IMG/VR virus record: IMGVR_UViG_3300042884_000578
Location: 1-30,499 of that record
Strand: one strand, 5' to 3'
Source: a virus
DNA: 30,499 nt
Part shown: in pieces, positions 7,836 through 18,600 of the stretch
Layout of the letters: each line of letters opens with the position of its first letter
Numbering within the stretch: the stretch's first letter is position 1
The notes under the pieces: model-generated
Databases searched by the model: none
The model's input: only the letters and a program-made list of their open reading frames with translations
Told to the model about the DNA's origin: nothing
Position numbers and translations under genes: made by a program

Positions 7836-10800
7836 TTATGAGCAACTAATTGTAAAGTTTATTCCTACATCTATTTTTATATTCCATCCTAAGTCTTTAT
7901 CCGCACAGTTTGTGTTAAATATTGTTACGGTCGTATAAGTCTCGTTAAAATAATAATCAAGCCCCCTTGTGAGTAAACCATTTAAAGAGTATCTTAACGA
8001 TGTAACCCATTTTTCATTAGTTGGTGCACTAATTGTTGAATTTACACCTGAACCACTAAAAAACCAATCATTAATTATTAATGTATCATTAAAGATAACG
8101 TTAACATACCATTGTGAGTTCACACTAAAACTATCACAATTTATCAATTGATTGTTTGACACATAAGTGTTTATAACAGAATTAAGAACACCATTAAAAT
8201 TAGAAACCTTACCACCAAACGGATAAACCTCACATTCTTTTAATTGACGAGGACAATCATAATTATAGATTGTAGTTGTTAATTCACACGGTTTACAAGG
8301 AACCGGAACAAACTGACAACCTCGTTGTCTTCTCCAAACAAATTTTTGTCTGTGGAAAATTGAATTTTCTAATTTAACCCCCGTATTCCAAATAGTACTT
8401 GCAGGTATCATTTGTTCTACCAAACGAATCCAATAATCCCCCATACCATCCACGTATTGTGTCATAGTTTCATAGGTAAAGTTATCGTTAGCAATACCCG
8501 CAATATTTTCAGACTCTAAGTATCTCCAATAGATTGATTGTAATGTTGGATAACCACTCGTAGCACCATCTGTTGCAAATTGTCTATTTCTAACATTAAT
8601 AGTATTTTTCCAAAATGTTTGAGCAAACTCAAAGAATGATTTATTCTTTGGTTGCGGATTAATAACCGTCCAATCAATATCACCTTTACTAGGGTATATA
8701 GACACAGGATTAGGGTCACAATGAGTTGGTGGAACATAATTTAAACCTTCATTAGGTATTGGATAATTAAATTGGTTTGACATATACCAAACATCATATA
8801 ATAATCCTTGACCCGGATTTAAAAACAAGTCAACGTTTTTAACGTTAATTACTAAATTATCATTATCCGTATTATAGAATGAGTCAAGTCCACCATCAAA
8901 ATTAGACCTAAGACCTACTTCAGTATCAACCCAACTTTTATTATTATCAACTACCGGTTTTAAATTAAACCCTAATGTTGTATAAGGTAATTGTCTATAA
9001 ACATTTAAGAAATCTTGACCATAACTAAATGGTGTTAATTTAGTTTGATAGTTAGGATTAGACCCTGTAAACACACTAGTTGTTAAATCAACTTGTTCTA
9101 GTGACCTATGTTTAGGTGTTGATTCAAACCAACCACTACCCATTTGAAAGAAATAAGAGTCCGTATTAACGGGTGATTTAGGATACCCTAAGTTATCTAT
9201 AGGATAATCCGCAAGACTCACATTTGAATCTGTTAATTGTGATGTTGTTGTAAAACCACTATATTCAATATTTTGAATTCTAAAAGTATATGATGGGTCT
9301 ACAACAGGAACACTCTTTGAGTATGTACCTCCTGAGATGTTCGCAAATTGAGTATTGAACTCATTTAAATTAATTTTTTGGTCAGCTAAATAAACATACT
9401 CATTGAACTCAACTAAAGCATCAGGAGCACCAATCATTCTCATTAATGTTTCAATAGATTTTCTAGTACCTTTTGATTTGAATAGGTAAGCAGAATTAAG
9501 AATTAAATTATTATAATAATTATAATTCAACTCATCCGGAGTCTGAGATTGAGCGACACCAGTAAATGACGAAGTGTCACTATTTTTTTGCCCAAAAACA
9601 GAGTCTAAAAAACTATCATTCGATATTGGAGTAATGTTTGTCGCCCACCCTAATGTTTGAGCTAAATTTTTTAGTAATTGAGATGGTATATCATTTCCTG
9701 AATTATAATTTACAGAATTCATATAAGCCAAAGCATTTATGAATTTTTTAGTTTCATCAAAACTTCTACCATATATTTGTAATACTTTTTGAATCTTTTG
9801 GTCTGTAGTATCAAATTCTCTAAACGAATCTGTTGTCAAAAATCTCGACACTAAATTTGTTTGATAACCATCAAAAGACGCACTAATATCGTTTAATGTA
9901 GTCAAATAAACTGTAAACGCATTAGTTAAAATATCTAAATTCCAATTACCATATAAAGGCCAAGTAACATTTTCATTGTTAATATAATAAGCCCCGTCAT
10001 CCGTTTCCATTGGAACTTGGAAAGTTGCTGTATATATTGGCGATATATTTCTATTCAATAAAAATCGTTGGACTTCGTCAAATTTAACACTAAACACCGC
10101 ATTAACTTCGTGGTCATTTGGTCTAATAACTATATCATCAGTTGTACTTGTATTTCCGGAAAATGGATTACCCGTCACATAAATTGTAAGAGTACCTGAA
10201 GATGTTGTATTTGTCGGCACAATCTGTACCACATTATATCCCATACCATTATAATATAACGAATACTTAGCGTATTGTGTCGTCATATTACGTAACTCAG
10301 AAACTTGTATTTCTCTCAACTGTAGATTTCTAGTTGCATTAACTGAAAAATCAATATCAAATGGGTTTCTAATTCTATCAACAACTAAATCAAAACTAGT
10401 TTCCATTGTAATTGGATTATAAACTATATTAGTTGCTGTATCACCCGTAGTATAATTTTCAGACATAAATGTCATTTCTAAAGCCGCGGGAAAATTACTA
10501 ATAATAGTTTCAACCGATGTTGAAATCCTTTTAACCATTGACCCATATGTAGTAAAATTAGTAACTTGAGTTAAATCAAAATTAGGATAAACTTTAAAAT
10601 TATTTTCAAAAATAGCCCTTGATTGGTCAACACTTGAAAGTCCTAATCCCTCTAAATTTACAGGACTTGAAAATGTTCCTGTTGTAAAAGTTCTATTAAC
10701 CTTTTCGTTTAAGGCGGTGGTAAACTCAAAATTACCTTGCGTTAACCCTCCTCCAGCAACTAATTGGAATCCAACTAAGTTATCTGAAAAAGTACCCGCA

Positions 10801-10844
10801 CCTGTTGCCGGTTGTGGTGGACAAGTAAAATTTTGATTTGCCAT
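7836..10844 (-). CDS. Large baseplate/tail protein with gpI/gp7-like helical segment
   Basis: 1002 residues; its ATG overlaps the previous gene's TAA by one base (TAATG), suggesting translational coupling. Residues 1-340 are beta-rich. Residues about 345-485 are helical and include '[17 protein letters not shown]', '[11 protein letters not shown]' and '[20 protein letters not shown]' followed by GAPDALVEF. This looks like the 'KGT...L...G' core of the P2 gpI tail-protein family, whose structural counterpart in T4 is part of wedge protein gp7. Near the C-terminus are '[16 protein letters not shown]', '[14 protein letters not shown]' and a cluster C843, C850, C853, C864, C871. No membrane segment. 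It shares a strand with gp6 and gp25, so a wedge component is the best guess. The gpI/gp7 link is by motif only. Confidence 0.65.
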   Translation of the reverse strand: MANQNFTCPPQPATGAGTFSDNLVGFQLVAGGGLTQGNFEFTTALNEKVNRTFTTGTFSSPVNLEGLGLSSVDQSRAIFENNFKVYPNFDLTQVTNFTTYGSMVKRISTSVETIISNFPAALEMTFMSENYTTGDTATNIVYNPITMETSFDLVVDRIRNPFDIDFSVNATRNLQLREIQVSELRNMTTQYAKYSLYYNGMGYNVVQIVPTNTTSSGTLTIYVTGNPFSGNTSTTDDIVIRPNDHEVNAVFSVKFDEVQRFLLNRNISPIYTATFQVPMETDDGAYYINNENVTWPLYGNWNLDILTNAFTVYLTTLNDISASFDGYQTNLVSRFLTTDSFREFDTTDQKIQKVLQIYGRSFDETKKFINALAYMNSVNYNSGNDIPSQLLKNLAQTLGWATNITPISNDSFLDSVFGQKNSDTSSFTGVAQSQTPDELNYNYYNNLILNSAYLFKSKGTRKSIETLMRMIGAPDALVEFNEYVYLADQKINLNEFNTQFANISGGTYSKSVPVVDPSYTFRIQNIEYSGFTTTSQLTDSNVSLADYPIDNLGYPKSPVNTDSYFFQMGSGWFESTPKHRSLEQVDLTTSVFTGSNPNYQTKLTPFSYGQDFLNVYRQLPYTTLGFNLKPVVDNNKSWVDTEVGLRSNFDGGLDSFYNTDNDNLVINVKNVDLFLNPGQGLLYDVWYMSNQFNYPIPNEGLNYVPPTHCDPNPVSIYPSKGDIDWTVINPQPKNKSFFEFAQTFWKNTINVRNRQFATDGATSGYPTLQSIYWRYLESENIAGIANDNFTYETMTQYVDGMGDYWIRLVEQMIPASTIWNTGVKLENSIFHRQKFVWRRQRGCQFVPVPCKPCELTTTIYNYDCPRQLKECEVYPFGGKVSNFNGVLNSVINTYVSNNQLINCDSFSVNSQWYVNVIFNDTLIINDWFFSGSGVNSTISAPTNEKWVTSLRYSLNGLLTRGLDYYFNETYTTVTIFNTNCADKDLGWNIKIDVGINFTISCS

Positions 10845-11752
10845 TATTGTGTTATATTTGTAAAGTTTTTACTAAAATCAATATTATTTCCTCTATCTTG
10901 TCTAACTTCATATAATAAACTATTAAATTGGTCTCTAATTTCGTATAAGTTGTATTGTTTGTAAATATTATTACTTGTATCGTATAGAGTATAGATACCA
11001 TCATCAATTGATTTAGTTTGATTACCATAAAGAGCAATTGCTAATGTCGAAATATCGTGTTCTGCAATTTCAATATCTAAACTTATTGGATTAAAGAAAG
11101 TATTTGTAATTATAATATTTTGATTTGGCTGTCCAATATAAGGAGTCGCGTTTGGATTATTTGTTGGTGCAGAAGATGGTGATACTGTACAAAACAATAA
11201 ATTAGTATTGTTGTTAGTATAACGATATCTAATCGCTTTTTGTGATGAGTTTGTTAAATTTTGAACAACAGGTTCACAAAAGAATGATGATGTTATTATT
11301 CTAAAAAAATTAGGTATTTTTGTACCATCTGAATTTAAATATTCAATTCTGAATCCAACTAAACCTTGACTAACAAATTTGTTTCTATAGTTTGACGGAA
11401 CCGAATTTAAATCAATCACTAAACCTTTAACATTAGGTAATGAAGATAACACCCCACAATCCAATATAGTGGTTCTAATTTGAGCCGGTCTAAGAAATAA
11501 GGTATATATACCAATTTTATTAAATTGTTCCGCAGGTAGTCTTAAATTGTATAACCCTCCTAAAATTTCAATATTAGAGTTAACCCCTGTAGTATCATTA
11601 TTGTAGTAAGGTGTTAATACAGATAACGCATCCAATTTTGTTAAAACAAAGTTGTTTGTTTCATCTCTTGTTGGAGTATAATTTAATATTATCTCTACAT
11701 CTTCCGGACTTACGTCTGCCGGTCTTATCGTTCCATAGGTTCCTGTTGCCAT
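10844..11752 (-). CDS. Virion structural protein, function unknown
   Basis: 302 residues, ATG start two bases after the neighbouring stop. I do not recognise the family. The protein is soluble, Asn/Thr/Ile-rich and mostly beta in character, without a signal peptide, coiled coil or enzymatic motif. An N-terminal stretch (MATGTYGTIRPADVSPEDVE) is followed by a Leu/Ile-rich beta core ('GIYTLFLRPAQIRTTILDCG') and a C-terminal polar region ('YNLYEIRDQFNSLLYEVRQD'). It is tightly coupled to the two adjacent genes: one-base overlap downstream, one-base gap upstream. It therefore probably belongs to the same baseplate assembly. Function is inferred only from position. Confidence 0.65.
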   Translation of the reverse strand: MATGTYGTIRPADVSPEDVEIILNYTPTRDETNNFVLTKLDALSVLTPYYNNDTTGVNSNIEILGGLYNLRLPAEQFNKIGIYTLFLRPAQIRTTILDCGVLSSLPNVKGLVIDLNSVPSNYRNKFVSQGLVGFRIEYLNSDGTKIPNFFRIITSSFFCEPVVQNLTNSSQKAIRYRYTNNNTNLLFCTVSPSSAPTNNPNATPYIGQPNQNIIITNTFFNPISLDIEIAEHDISTLAIALYGNQTKSIDDGIYTLYDTSNNIYKQYNLYEIRDQFNSLLYEVRQDRGNNIDFSKNFTNITQ

Positions 11753-11753
11753 C

Positions 11754-12938
11754 TTATGTTGTTGCGTTAATTATGTTAAAAAATTTATATCCGTACTTTT
11801 CTAAGCTACCGATACTGTTAACCTCACCAAGTCTTTCAATACTCTCTAAGGCTGAGTTCTTCCCCCGTTCTATAAATACATTGCTTTGCACTTCTGCTTC
11901 ATCAATTATCCCTAATAATAGTTCATTTTTTACAATTGGTTGACAAATTACTGTATCAGTGGTTAATCCTGATGATTCAGCAATAAAAAGTGTAGTACCG
12001 TTATTATAATCATAGTAGGTAATATCATTAATTGTATAGGCAGTGTATAACCCTCCATCAAACACCCCTAAATATCTACCAATAAACCCTGTGTTTCCGG
12101 TTATATCATAAGTAGTTACCGAATAAGGTGTGGGACCATATTGTTTTAAATCAGTTAATGATGATGTTGTATACCCCGTAATTAAAAAAGGTACTGTTGT
12201 AAATTGAGTTATATCTTGAGTTGTTGAATCGCAATTACTATCACCACTGAATATATATTCATAAGGTACTAATATACCATCCCAATTACCACCCATAGGG
12301 GTAAAAAAGGCATCACCATTAGGGTTATCGATTGTTGTTCCTGTAAATGGAAGGTGTACTGTTTTAGTAATTGTGTTTGTTCCCCAAGGGCTAAGACCTG
12401 TTAATGTAATCTGAGTTTCACCTGTTACCGTATAATCGTGATGTATTTGAGCGGTTGATGTTATAGGTTCAGGTAACGAACCATCCCCCCAATCAACCTT
12501 ATATGTTGAAAACTGTAAGTATTTCTTAAATTCAACATCTGATGTATTATAAAAATAAACTCTTTGGGGTTCTAAAGTCGTTGCGGAAAATAAAAAATTC
12601 AACATAGTGTCTTTTTGTACAACCATACCGTCAAATATCGAATAATATCCAATATCAACCGTATTTTCTGTAAGTAGAATAGGAACCGTTAAACCCGTTA
12701 ATAATGAGTCATATTGTGTGGTACCTGTATTGTACGTACCTCCCGATAACACTTCAGTCATTGCGGAATAGGCATACGTTGAACCTGTTACTTTTATTTC
12801 AATCATTTTTGATTGAAGGACACAACATTCCTTAGAATATGATGTTCCCGTAATAGTGGCTCCATTATAATTAACTTTAAATATATCCCCACTAATCACA
12901 CCAGGCGAAATCTTTATACTATAATTTTTATCTATCAT
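11754..12938 (-). CDS. Tail/baseplate protein with PKD-like domain
   Basis: 394 residues, ATG start (leader with AATT and no Shine-Dalgarno). Residues about 145-197 look like a PKD-type immunoglobulin-like domain: 'YKVDWGDGS' then 'HHDYTVTGETQITLTG', matching the family's 'WGDGS...H.Y...G.Y.ITLTV' pattern. PKD domains often mediate carbohydrate or surface contacts. The C-terminus carries a charged segment ('SNVFIERGKNSALESIERLG', then LEKYGYKFFNI) that looks like a helical docking tail. The rest is Thr/Gly-rich beta sequence with a CC pair at residues 38-39. Neighbours are all tail genes. A baseplate-attached surface protein is plausible; specificity is unknown. Confidence 0.65.
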   Translation of the reverse strand: MIDKNYSIKISPGVISGDIFKVNYNGATITGTSYSKECCVLQSKMIEIKVTGSTYAYSAMTEVLSGGTYNTGTTQYDSLLTGLTVPILLTENTVDIGYYSIFDGMVVQKDTMLNFLFSATTLEPQRVYFYNTSDVEFKKYLQFSTYKVDWGDGSLPEPITSTAQIHHDYTVTGETQITLTGLSPWGTNTITKTVHLPFTGTTIDNPNGDAFFTPMGGNWDGILVPYEYIFSGDSNCDSTTQDITQFTTVPFLITGYTTSSLTDLKQYGPTPYSVTTYDITGNTGFIGRYLGVFDGGLYTAYTINDITYYDYNNGTTLFIAESSGLTTDTVICQPIVKNELLLGIIDEAEVQSNVFIERGKNSALESIERLGEVNSIGSLEKYGYKFFNIINATT

Positions 12939-12940
12939 AA

Positions 12941-13825
12941 TTAAGGGTTAATATATTCATACCATTTTATGGAACTTGTATCTCCAATTCTATTACCACC
13001 ATTATTAAATATTTTATATGTATAATTAGAGTAATCTAACACAACTTTATAATAAAAATAATTTTCAGGTACAAATTGGAATAATGACGGAACTAACGGT
13101 AATACTTGAGGTGTTGTCATCATTTTAACAAAAATACCTAATCTAGCATCAAAAAACTTAGCCGTCATATAAAAAGTTTCAGTAGTATTTGTTGGGTCAG
13201 GATTGATATTTAAAAAATTCTTTTTCCTTAACCAATATAAAAAGAACCCTTCCTTATCCCCAACATAATCCAATTTAAATGATGGTATTTTAATGTTAAC
13301 CGGAGGTTTAGATGTTGATGTTAATCCCGTAACAGTATATCCTTGTTGTACGGGTATAATTACACTAAAATAATTAGTCTGAGTTGTTGCCGATGTACTA
13401 TCATAAAAATCCAATTTAAAAAACGATTTTGTAAAAGGTTTTATATAATAATAAATTTCTTTAGTTGTAAAACCTTCAGGTATATAACTTATCTTCCAAT
13501 CTGACGCAACCGCAGTTGTAATATCCAAAGACGGGTTTGGTGGGACTGTTGGTTGTAAAACACCATTATCATCAGGTAATAACACACTAAAAAAATGGAA
13601 ATCATATTTAACGTCAGTTTTAGTATCACTACTATACGGTGCGTGAGCAAATCTTAAAATCTCAAAATCATCCGCAACACCGGTAACTCTTTCAACAGCG
13701 TATTGTTGATATTCATTAACAGCATCTGTTCTACCTAAGAAATCCCATTTGATTTCCACGGGTAGATTAATATATTTGTCATCACCTTTCGGTAGCGTAA
13801 ATTTAAACTTATTATTCACATTCAT
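12941..13825 (-). CDS. Virion structural protein, function unknown
   Basis: 294 residues from the ATG at 13825-13823, which sits in a 14-base overlap with the end of the upstream gene (ATGAATGTGAATAA). A longer frame back to a GTG at 13876 exists, but it would overlap the upstream gene by 65 bases, unlike any other junction here, and its first 17 residues look like noise. From the chosen start the protein begins MNVNNKFKFTLPKGDDKY. It is beta-rich with many Tyr/Phe ('FYMTAKFFDARLGIFVKMM', 'YFYYKVVLDYSNYTYKIF'). No membrane segment and no known motif. Its position inside the minus-strand tail block implies a virion role. I do not recognise the family. Confidence 0.65.
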   Translation of the reverse strand: MNVNNKFKFTLPKGDDKYINLPVEIKWDFLGRTDAVNEYQQYAVERVTGVADDFEILRFAHAPYSSDTKTDVKYDFHFFSVLLPDDNGVLQPTVPPNPSLDITTAVASDWKISYIPEGFTTKEIYYYIKPFTKSFFKLDFYDSTSATTQTNYFSVIIPVQQGYTVTGLTSTSKPPVNIKIPSFKLDYVGDKEGFFLYWLRKKNFLNINPDPTNTTETFYMTAKFFDARLGIFVKMMTTPQVLPLVPSLFQFVPENYFYYKVVLDYSNYTYKIFNNGGNRIGDTSSIKWYEYINP

Positions 13826-15659
13826 CGTTTTTAGGTTCAGCAGCACCATAAAGTGTTGCATAATAGTATCTATCACTCTCTTTATAAGTAGTTCCTTCCG
13901 GTATTATTCTAAAAATAAAATTACCATAAGGATAATGAGTACCATTTAAAAATGGGTAATCAACACCGTTAAGTTCAGCGTCTTTAAATCCATACTCATA
14001 TATGTCTCTCCATATAAATGAATTATAAGTTGTTGAGAAATACGAGTAATCAGGTATATCTACAGTATTTCTAACATCACCAGTTTCAATATAATCAGAA
14101 AAAACTCTAAGTGTTAGTTTTCTATGTGGTTGATAATAATAACCATATCTACCCACAGTATTATTATTTTGATTTAAAACATTTGGTACTTGGAAAACAT
14201 CATCGTTATATGTAATTTTATGATAATTTTCACTCAACAATCTTTCTTTTTGTTCAAAATTATTCCATTCATAAAAACCACCGTCTATTGTATCCCCACT
14301 TTTAAGTGTCCTAACATAGTTAAATTGAATTGTACCAGGTGTTGTCGCATTATAATTAGGCCCCACATAATTATCAATAGGGATACTTGTTATGTTTGAT
14401 AAAGAGTTCTTCCACCAAGTATTTGGAGCTAATGAAACCCTTAAAGGTAAATTAAACTCATAACCCTGTTTTAATTTGGTAACAGTATTACCCACAGTAC
14501 TAAACATTAACCCAAAATATCCTTTCCACACAGTCGTAACAAATAATTCACTAATAGGTCTTTTATGATTATCCCTTAATGGTTTAACATCAATATCTCT
14601 ATTAAAAGATAATGAATAAGATTTAGCACCCTCTTTAACTGAAACACGACTAATTTTATTAGGTGTATATGCCGAACTTTCGTATTTTTTATTATCACCA
14701 AAAACATTTTGTTCAAACCCCGCATTGGTTAAGACGCAATCATCAACATCTGTAATTATTTTATGTCTTAAAACATAATACTCTGACATAGTATCTTCAG
14801 CGTTTTCATTATTAATTATCCGTTTAAAATTACCAAAATCATCATTACTAAATATTGCCGTACTAAATCCAATATTATATATATTAAAAATATATTCATC
14901 ATAATCAGGTAACCCATTTCCTAATGAATAAACTTGGAAAGTGTCTTCAAAACCGTTAAATTTATTTTTAATTTTAGCGTATTCACCAACAGATAATCCG
15001 TGTTTAATTGGACATTTAAATTGAATAATTCTGTTACCATTCATCATTAAATCATTACCATTAGTATCACTAATACTTAAAATAAATGGAATTCCTTCCG
15101 ACGCAAGGAATTGATTGGTCGTTGAGGATGCCTCGTCATTAAAAAATAATCTTTTACCCGGTAAGTTTAAATAAGGATAACTAATAAAATGATTCCAATT
15201 ATAAGTGGAGGCATTTTTAGTCACAAAATTAACGTGAACCATACCATTACTATCCGGTGTAGTATAACCTGAAGTATTATAATCATTCCTTATAAAATCA
15301 AATTCATTATATTGAGGATACCCTTCCCACAGTACAGCGTCAGGATTTGTTCGACATTCATTAATAGTATTTGTTGTTGAGTTTGTATAATATAATGTAT
15401 TCTCTAATGGGGTGTAATTACAACGACCAGAATACGCATTATCAAATAATAATACAAATTTACACACAGGTCTAAAAACTGTTGATTTTTCTCTCTCATC
15501 GACAAATAATTGAGCTAAATTAATATCAATACTTCTATCAAATTCCTGAACCGTTTTTGCTGTTTGAACCAATGGTGTTGGTATTGATAAATTAGTATTT
15601 GTCGCCGTTTTATAACGTAATGAACCTAAAACTATCCTTATGTCGTCTCTATTACCCAT
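13812..15659 (-). CDS. Virion structural protein, function unknown
   Basis: 615 residues, ATG start one base after the stop of the 1777-residue gene. The N-terminus has 'LGSLRYKTATNTNLSIPTPL' and 'AQLFVDEREKSTVFRPVCKF', followed by beta-rich, Tyr/Asn/Phe-rich sequence throughout and an acidic C-terminus (EPKNDECE). No signal peptide, membrane helix or enzyme motif is visible. The long beta-rich composition and its place between the giant protein and the PKD-like protein suggest a baseplate or short-fibre component. The 14-base overlap with the next gene suggests coupled translation. Family not recognised. Confidence 0.65.
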   Translation of the reverse strand: MGNRDDIRIVLGSLRYKTATNTNLSIPTPLVQTAKTVQEFDRSIDINLAQLFVDEREKSTVFRPVCKFVLLFDNAYSGRCNYTPLENTLYYTNSTTNTINECRTNPDAVLWEGYPQYNEFDFIRNDYNTSGYTTPDSNGMVHVNFVTKNASTYNWNHFISYPYLNLPGKRLFFNDEASSTTNQFLASEGIPFILSISDTNGNDLMMNGNRIIQFKCPIKHGLSVGEYAKIKNKFNGFEDTFQVYSLGNGLPDYDEYIFNIYNIGFSTAIFSNDDFGNFKRIINNENAEDTMSEYYVLRHKIITDVDDCVLTNAGFEQNVFGDNKKYESSAYTPNKISRVSVKEGAKSYSLSFNRDIDVKPLRDNHKRPISELFVTTVWKGYFGLMFSTVGNTVTKLKQGYEFNLPLRVSLAPNTWWKNSLSNITSIPIDNYVGPNYNATTPGTIQFNYVRTLKSGDTIDGGFYEWNNFEQKERLLSENYHKITYNDDVFQVPNVLNQNNNTVGRYGYYYQPHRKLTLRVFSDYIETGDVRNTVDIPDYSYFSTTYNSFIWRDIYEYGFKDAELNGVDYPFLNGTHYPYGNFIFRIIPEGTTYKESDRYYYATLYGAAEPKNDECE

Positions 15660-15660
15660 A

Positions 15661-18600
15661 TTAATTTACTATAATTTCTGTATTAATCCATTTACCTTTA
15701 AATCTATCAAAAGATGACGCCCCTCGTTTTAACCCAAAATAAAAATGGAATGGTGCTCCAACAGTAACTAACTGTTTATCAATAGTTTGTGTATTTTGCG
15801 ACCAAGCCGATGTTGCAGCAATTAAATCACCAGCACCATCCACCGCATAGATAAAACCTTTATCATCAAGAATGGTAATCCCATAATTTCTAAAATATCT
15901 TGAGTTAGCTTCTAATCTATCTAATGATTGATATTTAGACGAATATATATAACCTGCATCCCCCTCGTCAACCCACTCATTTCCATCCGTTCCAAAAATA
16001 CTTGAACCATTTTCTATCTTCCATTGTGATAACGGTACTTCTTGAGAATAGATTGGGAAATTACTAAATGAACACCCTTGATTACTAATTAAACCTGTTG
16101 GGTCAATTATAGTTCTCTTTGGTGTAAGAAAATCTCTAGTTTGAGTATCCGACGAAAAGAAAATCCCGATTAAACCATCACACCCAATATATATTGGACT
16201 TTGTTTTGGTGAAGGTTCGTCCGGATAATTTGTCGATTGAAACGCCGCAACACCTAATTCAGAACTAATAGATATTAATTGAGAGTAATCCGAATCAAAC
16301 TTTAAATTAGTTCTTGTGTTAAAATATTGTAAAATATTTAAACCAAGTAAATTCTCTAAAAAATCATTATCTAAAAATCGACTAATAATAAATAAATTAA
16401 GTATCTCATCTACGTGAGAAAAAGTGGATGAATCCAATTTATTAACAATATACCCGTCATATTCATCAGACATTACAATTTCTTGTAAAAAATTACTTCT
16501 TGGACCTAAATCCATTATTGTTGTAGGATATTTAATGGATTTAGTAAATTGTTTACTATCACCATCATAACCCGTACATCGGTAATAAAAGTTTCGACTA
16601 CTCGTGTGTCGAATAACAACTTCTGTTGGATATCGGAATATAGGTGCGTTTGGAGTACTAGATGTCGGGGATGAAAAACCAATTGTGTCATTTTTAAATG
16701 ACATAACATATAAATTACCATTAACCCAATTATTGCTAAATGTATGTGAAAAAACATTTCTACAAGCACCTAACATAACCATATTTCTAGCAATCCATTC
16801 TGACATTAAAGCCCAATCATTTATTAAAGAAAGAAATACAACTGTAACAAATTTATAACATCCTTTACTAAATATTGTTTTACCCAAAAATCTAGATTTA
16901 CTACGGTCTATGGTGATTACGGCATTATTTGCACCATTACGGGGAAGACATTGTTTACCATAACACTCTAAGTTTGCAGAACCATTACACGTAAATGTTG
17001 TGAATAACGCATTAATATTTTTTTGATTTTTTAAGTCCTCTGAATTATCTTGACTAACACCTGAACCCACCGTTCCTGTTGAACCTACTGTTGACGTAAT
17101 TCCCACAACACCCTTATCAGGTATTATATAAGCCTGTAGGTTGTAATTTTTTTGTAATACCCAAGAATTACAACAAAATTCTAACGGTACTGTTGAGGTC
17201 GGTAATCTATCTCCTCTCATTATTTTTACTTTACCTGAAGAACCAGTACTAAAATTTAAAGTATTTCCCGTTGTATCATATGTTGGTGAAAAATAATAAG
17301 TTTGTATTGTTGCCTCCATAGGTAGTACATCGTCAATTCTAACCCCACGTAGTTTATGGTTAGCATTCCACCCTCCACATTGAGCCCTTCTTCTATAACA
17401 CGTATGCTTAGCTCTAGAGAAGTATCCTATCATTGCCATTATTGAACTTCCTTCAACAATCTCTAGAGGTAGATATCCTTGAGCATTATTTGATAAAGTA
17501 TAAGGGGTCCCAAATCTAAGATAAAATATATCACCTACATCGTTACAATTTTGACACGCACCTTCCAATTTGTCACTCGATTTTATTGTTTCTATGTTTT
17601 TTGTAAAATTATTTTGTGAAGAAACAGATATTCCTAATGTAGAATTTGTTTTAGCGACTAAAACATTATTTACCTTAGGATTAGACGTAGTACCAGCATT
17701 TATACAACCAGGTGTAAAAGAACCCGACCTATTATCTAACGATGAATAATAACTAATTAAATTAGAATTAAACCCGGAATAACCTGCCGATAGTAATACA
17801 TTAGGTGTTGTGATTATTGTTGTCATATCATCACTATACCCTGTAACAGAACCTAAAACATCATTTGCTTGTGGAGTAAATAAATATGAATCATAATACA
17901 ACTTATTATTAGTATAAGCATCAGTACCAAGAGCGTCTCCGGTTGTAACACCATCTATTGTACTTGAGGGATAATCCGTTTTTGAATGACTAATATTTAA
18001 AAACCCTTTTTGAATAGGTATATTCATTCTACATTTAGTTGATACTTTAATATCGTCTTCATTAGGAAATCCAAAAAGTTTACCTAACCCATATTCAATA
18101 TCAATTTTATCCGTATAGGGGTCAACACCTCTATTTAATATAATTACACCTATAGACGCATTATTCTTAATCGAATCTATTGGTCTTAAATAATAGGATA
18201 TTGGGTCAGAAGAACCATTATCAGTGTCATTATTATACATAATATTATGTAATGTAGTCACATTTCTAATATATCTCTCATTCAATGACCCCGCTATTGG
18301 TGTAGTACTACACATTGAGGTAAATGCACTATACGTCATTCCAGTAATTACTTGGAAATATTCAATATCTGTTGGGAATCGATAAAGTTCATTATACTTA
18401 GTATTACCTGTTAGACTAACATTATAAGTTGAATTGGGTCCTGAAACAGTTGAATTACCGTCAAAACTAGCATAAGATACCGGCACCGTTATTGTTCCCG
18501 TAGATGTAGTCCCTGTTAATGGACGAACTAAACCAGTTGTTCCCGTAATCGCATAATTACCCGCATAATTAAGAATTGTACTATTAATATTCGGGTCTTT

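Noticed and set aside
8516-8737. 73-residue frame overlapping the 1002-residue gene on the same strand
   Set aside because: Out-of-frame shadow within a long conserved gene, with no independent leader or motif.
13812-13876. Possible programmed frameshift joining the 615- and 294-residue genes
   Set aside because: A normal ATG in a 14-base overlap explains the junction and there is no slippery sequence.
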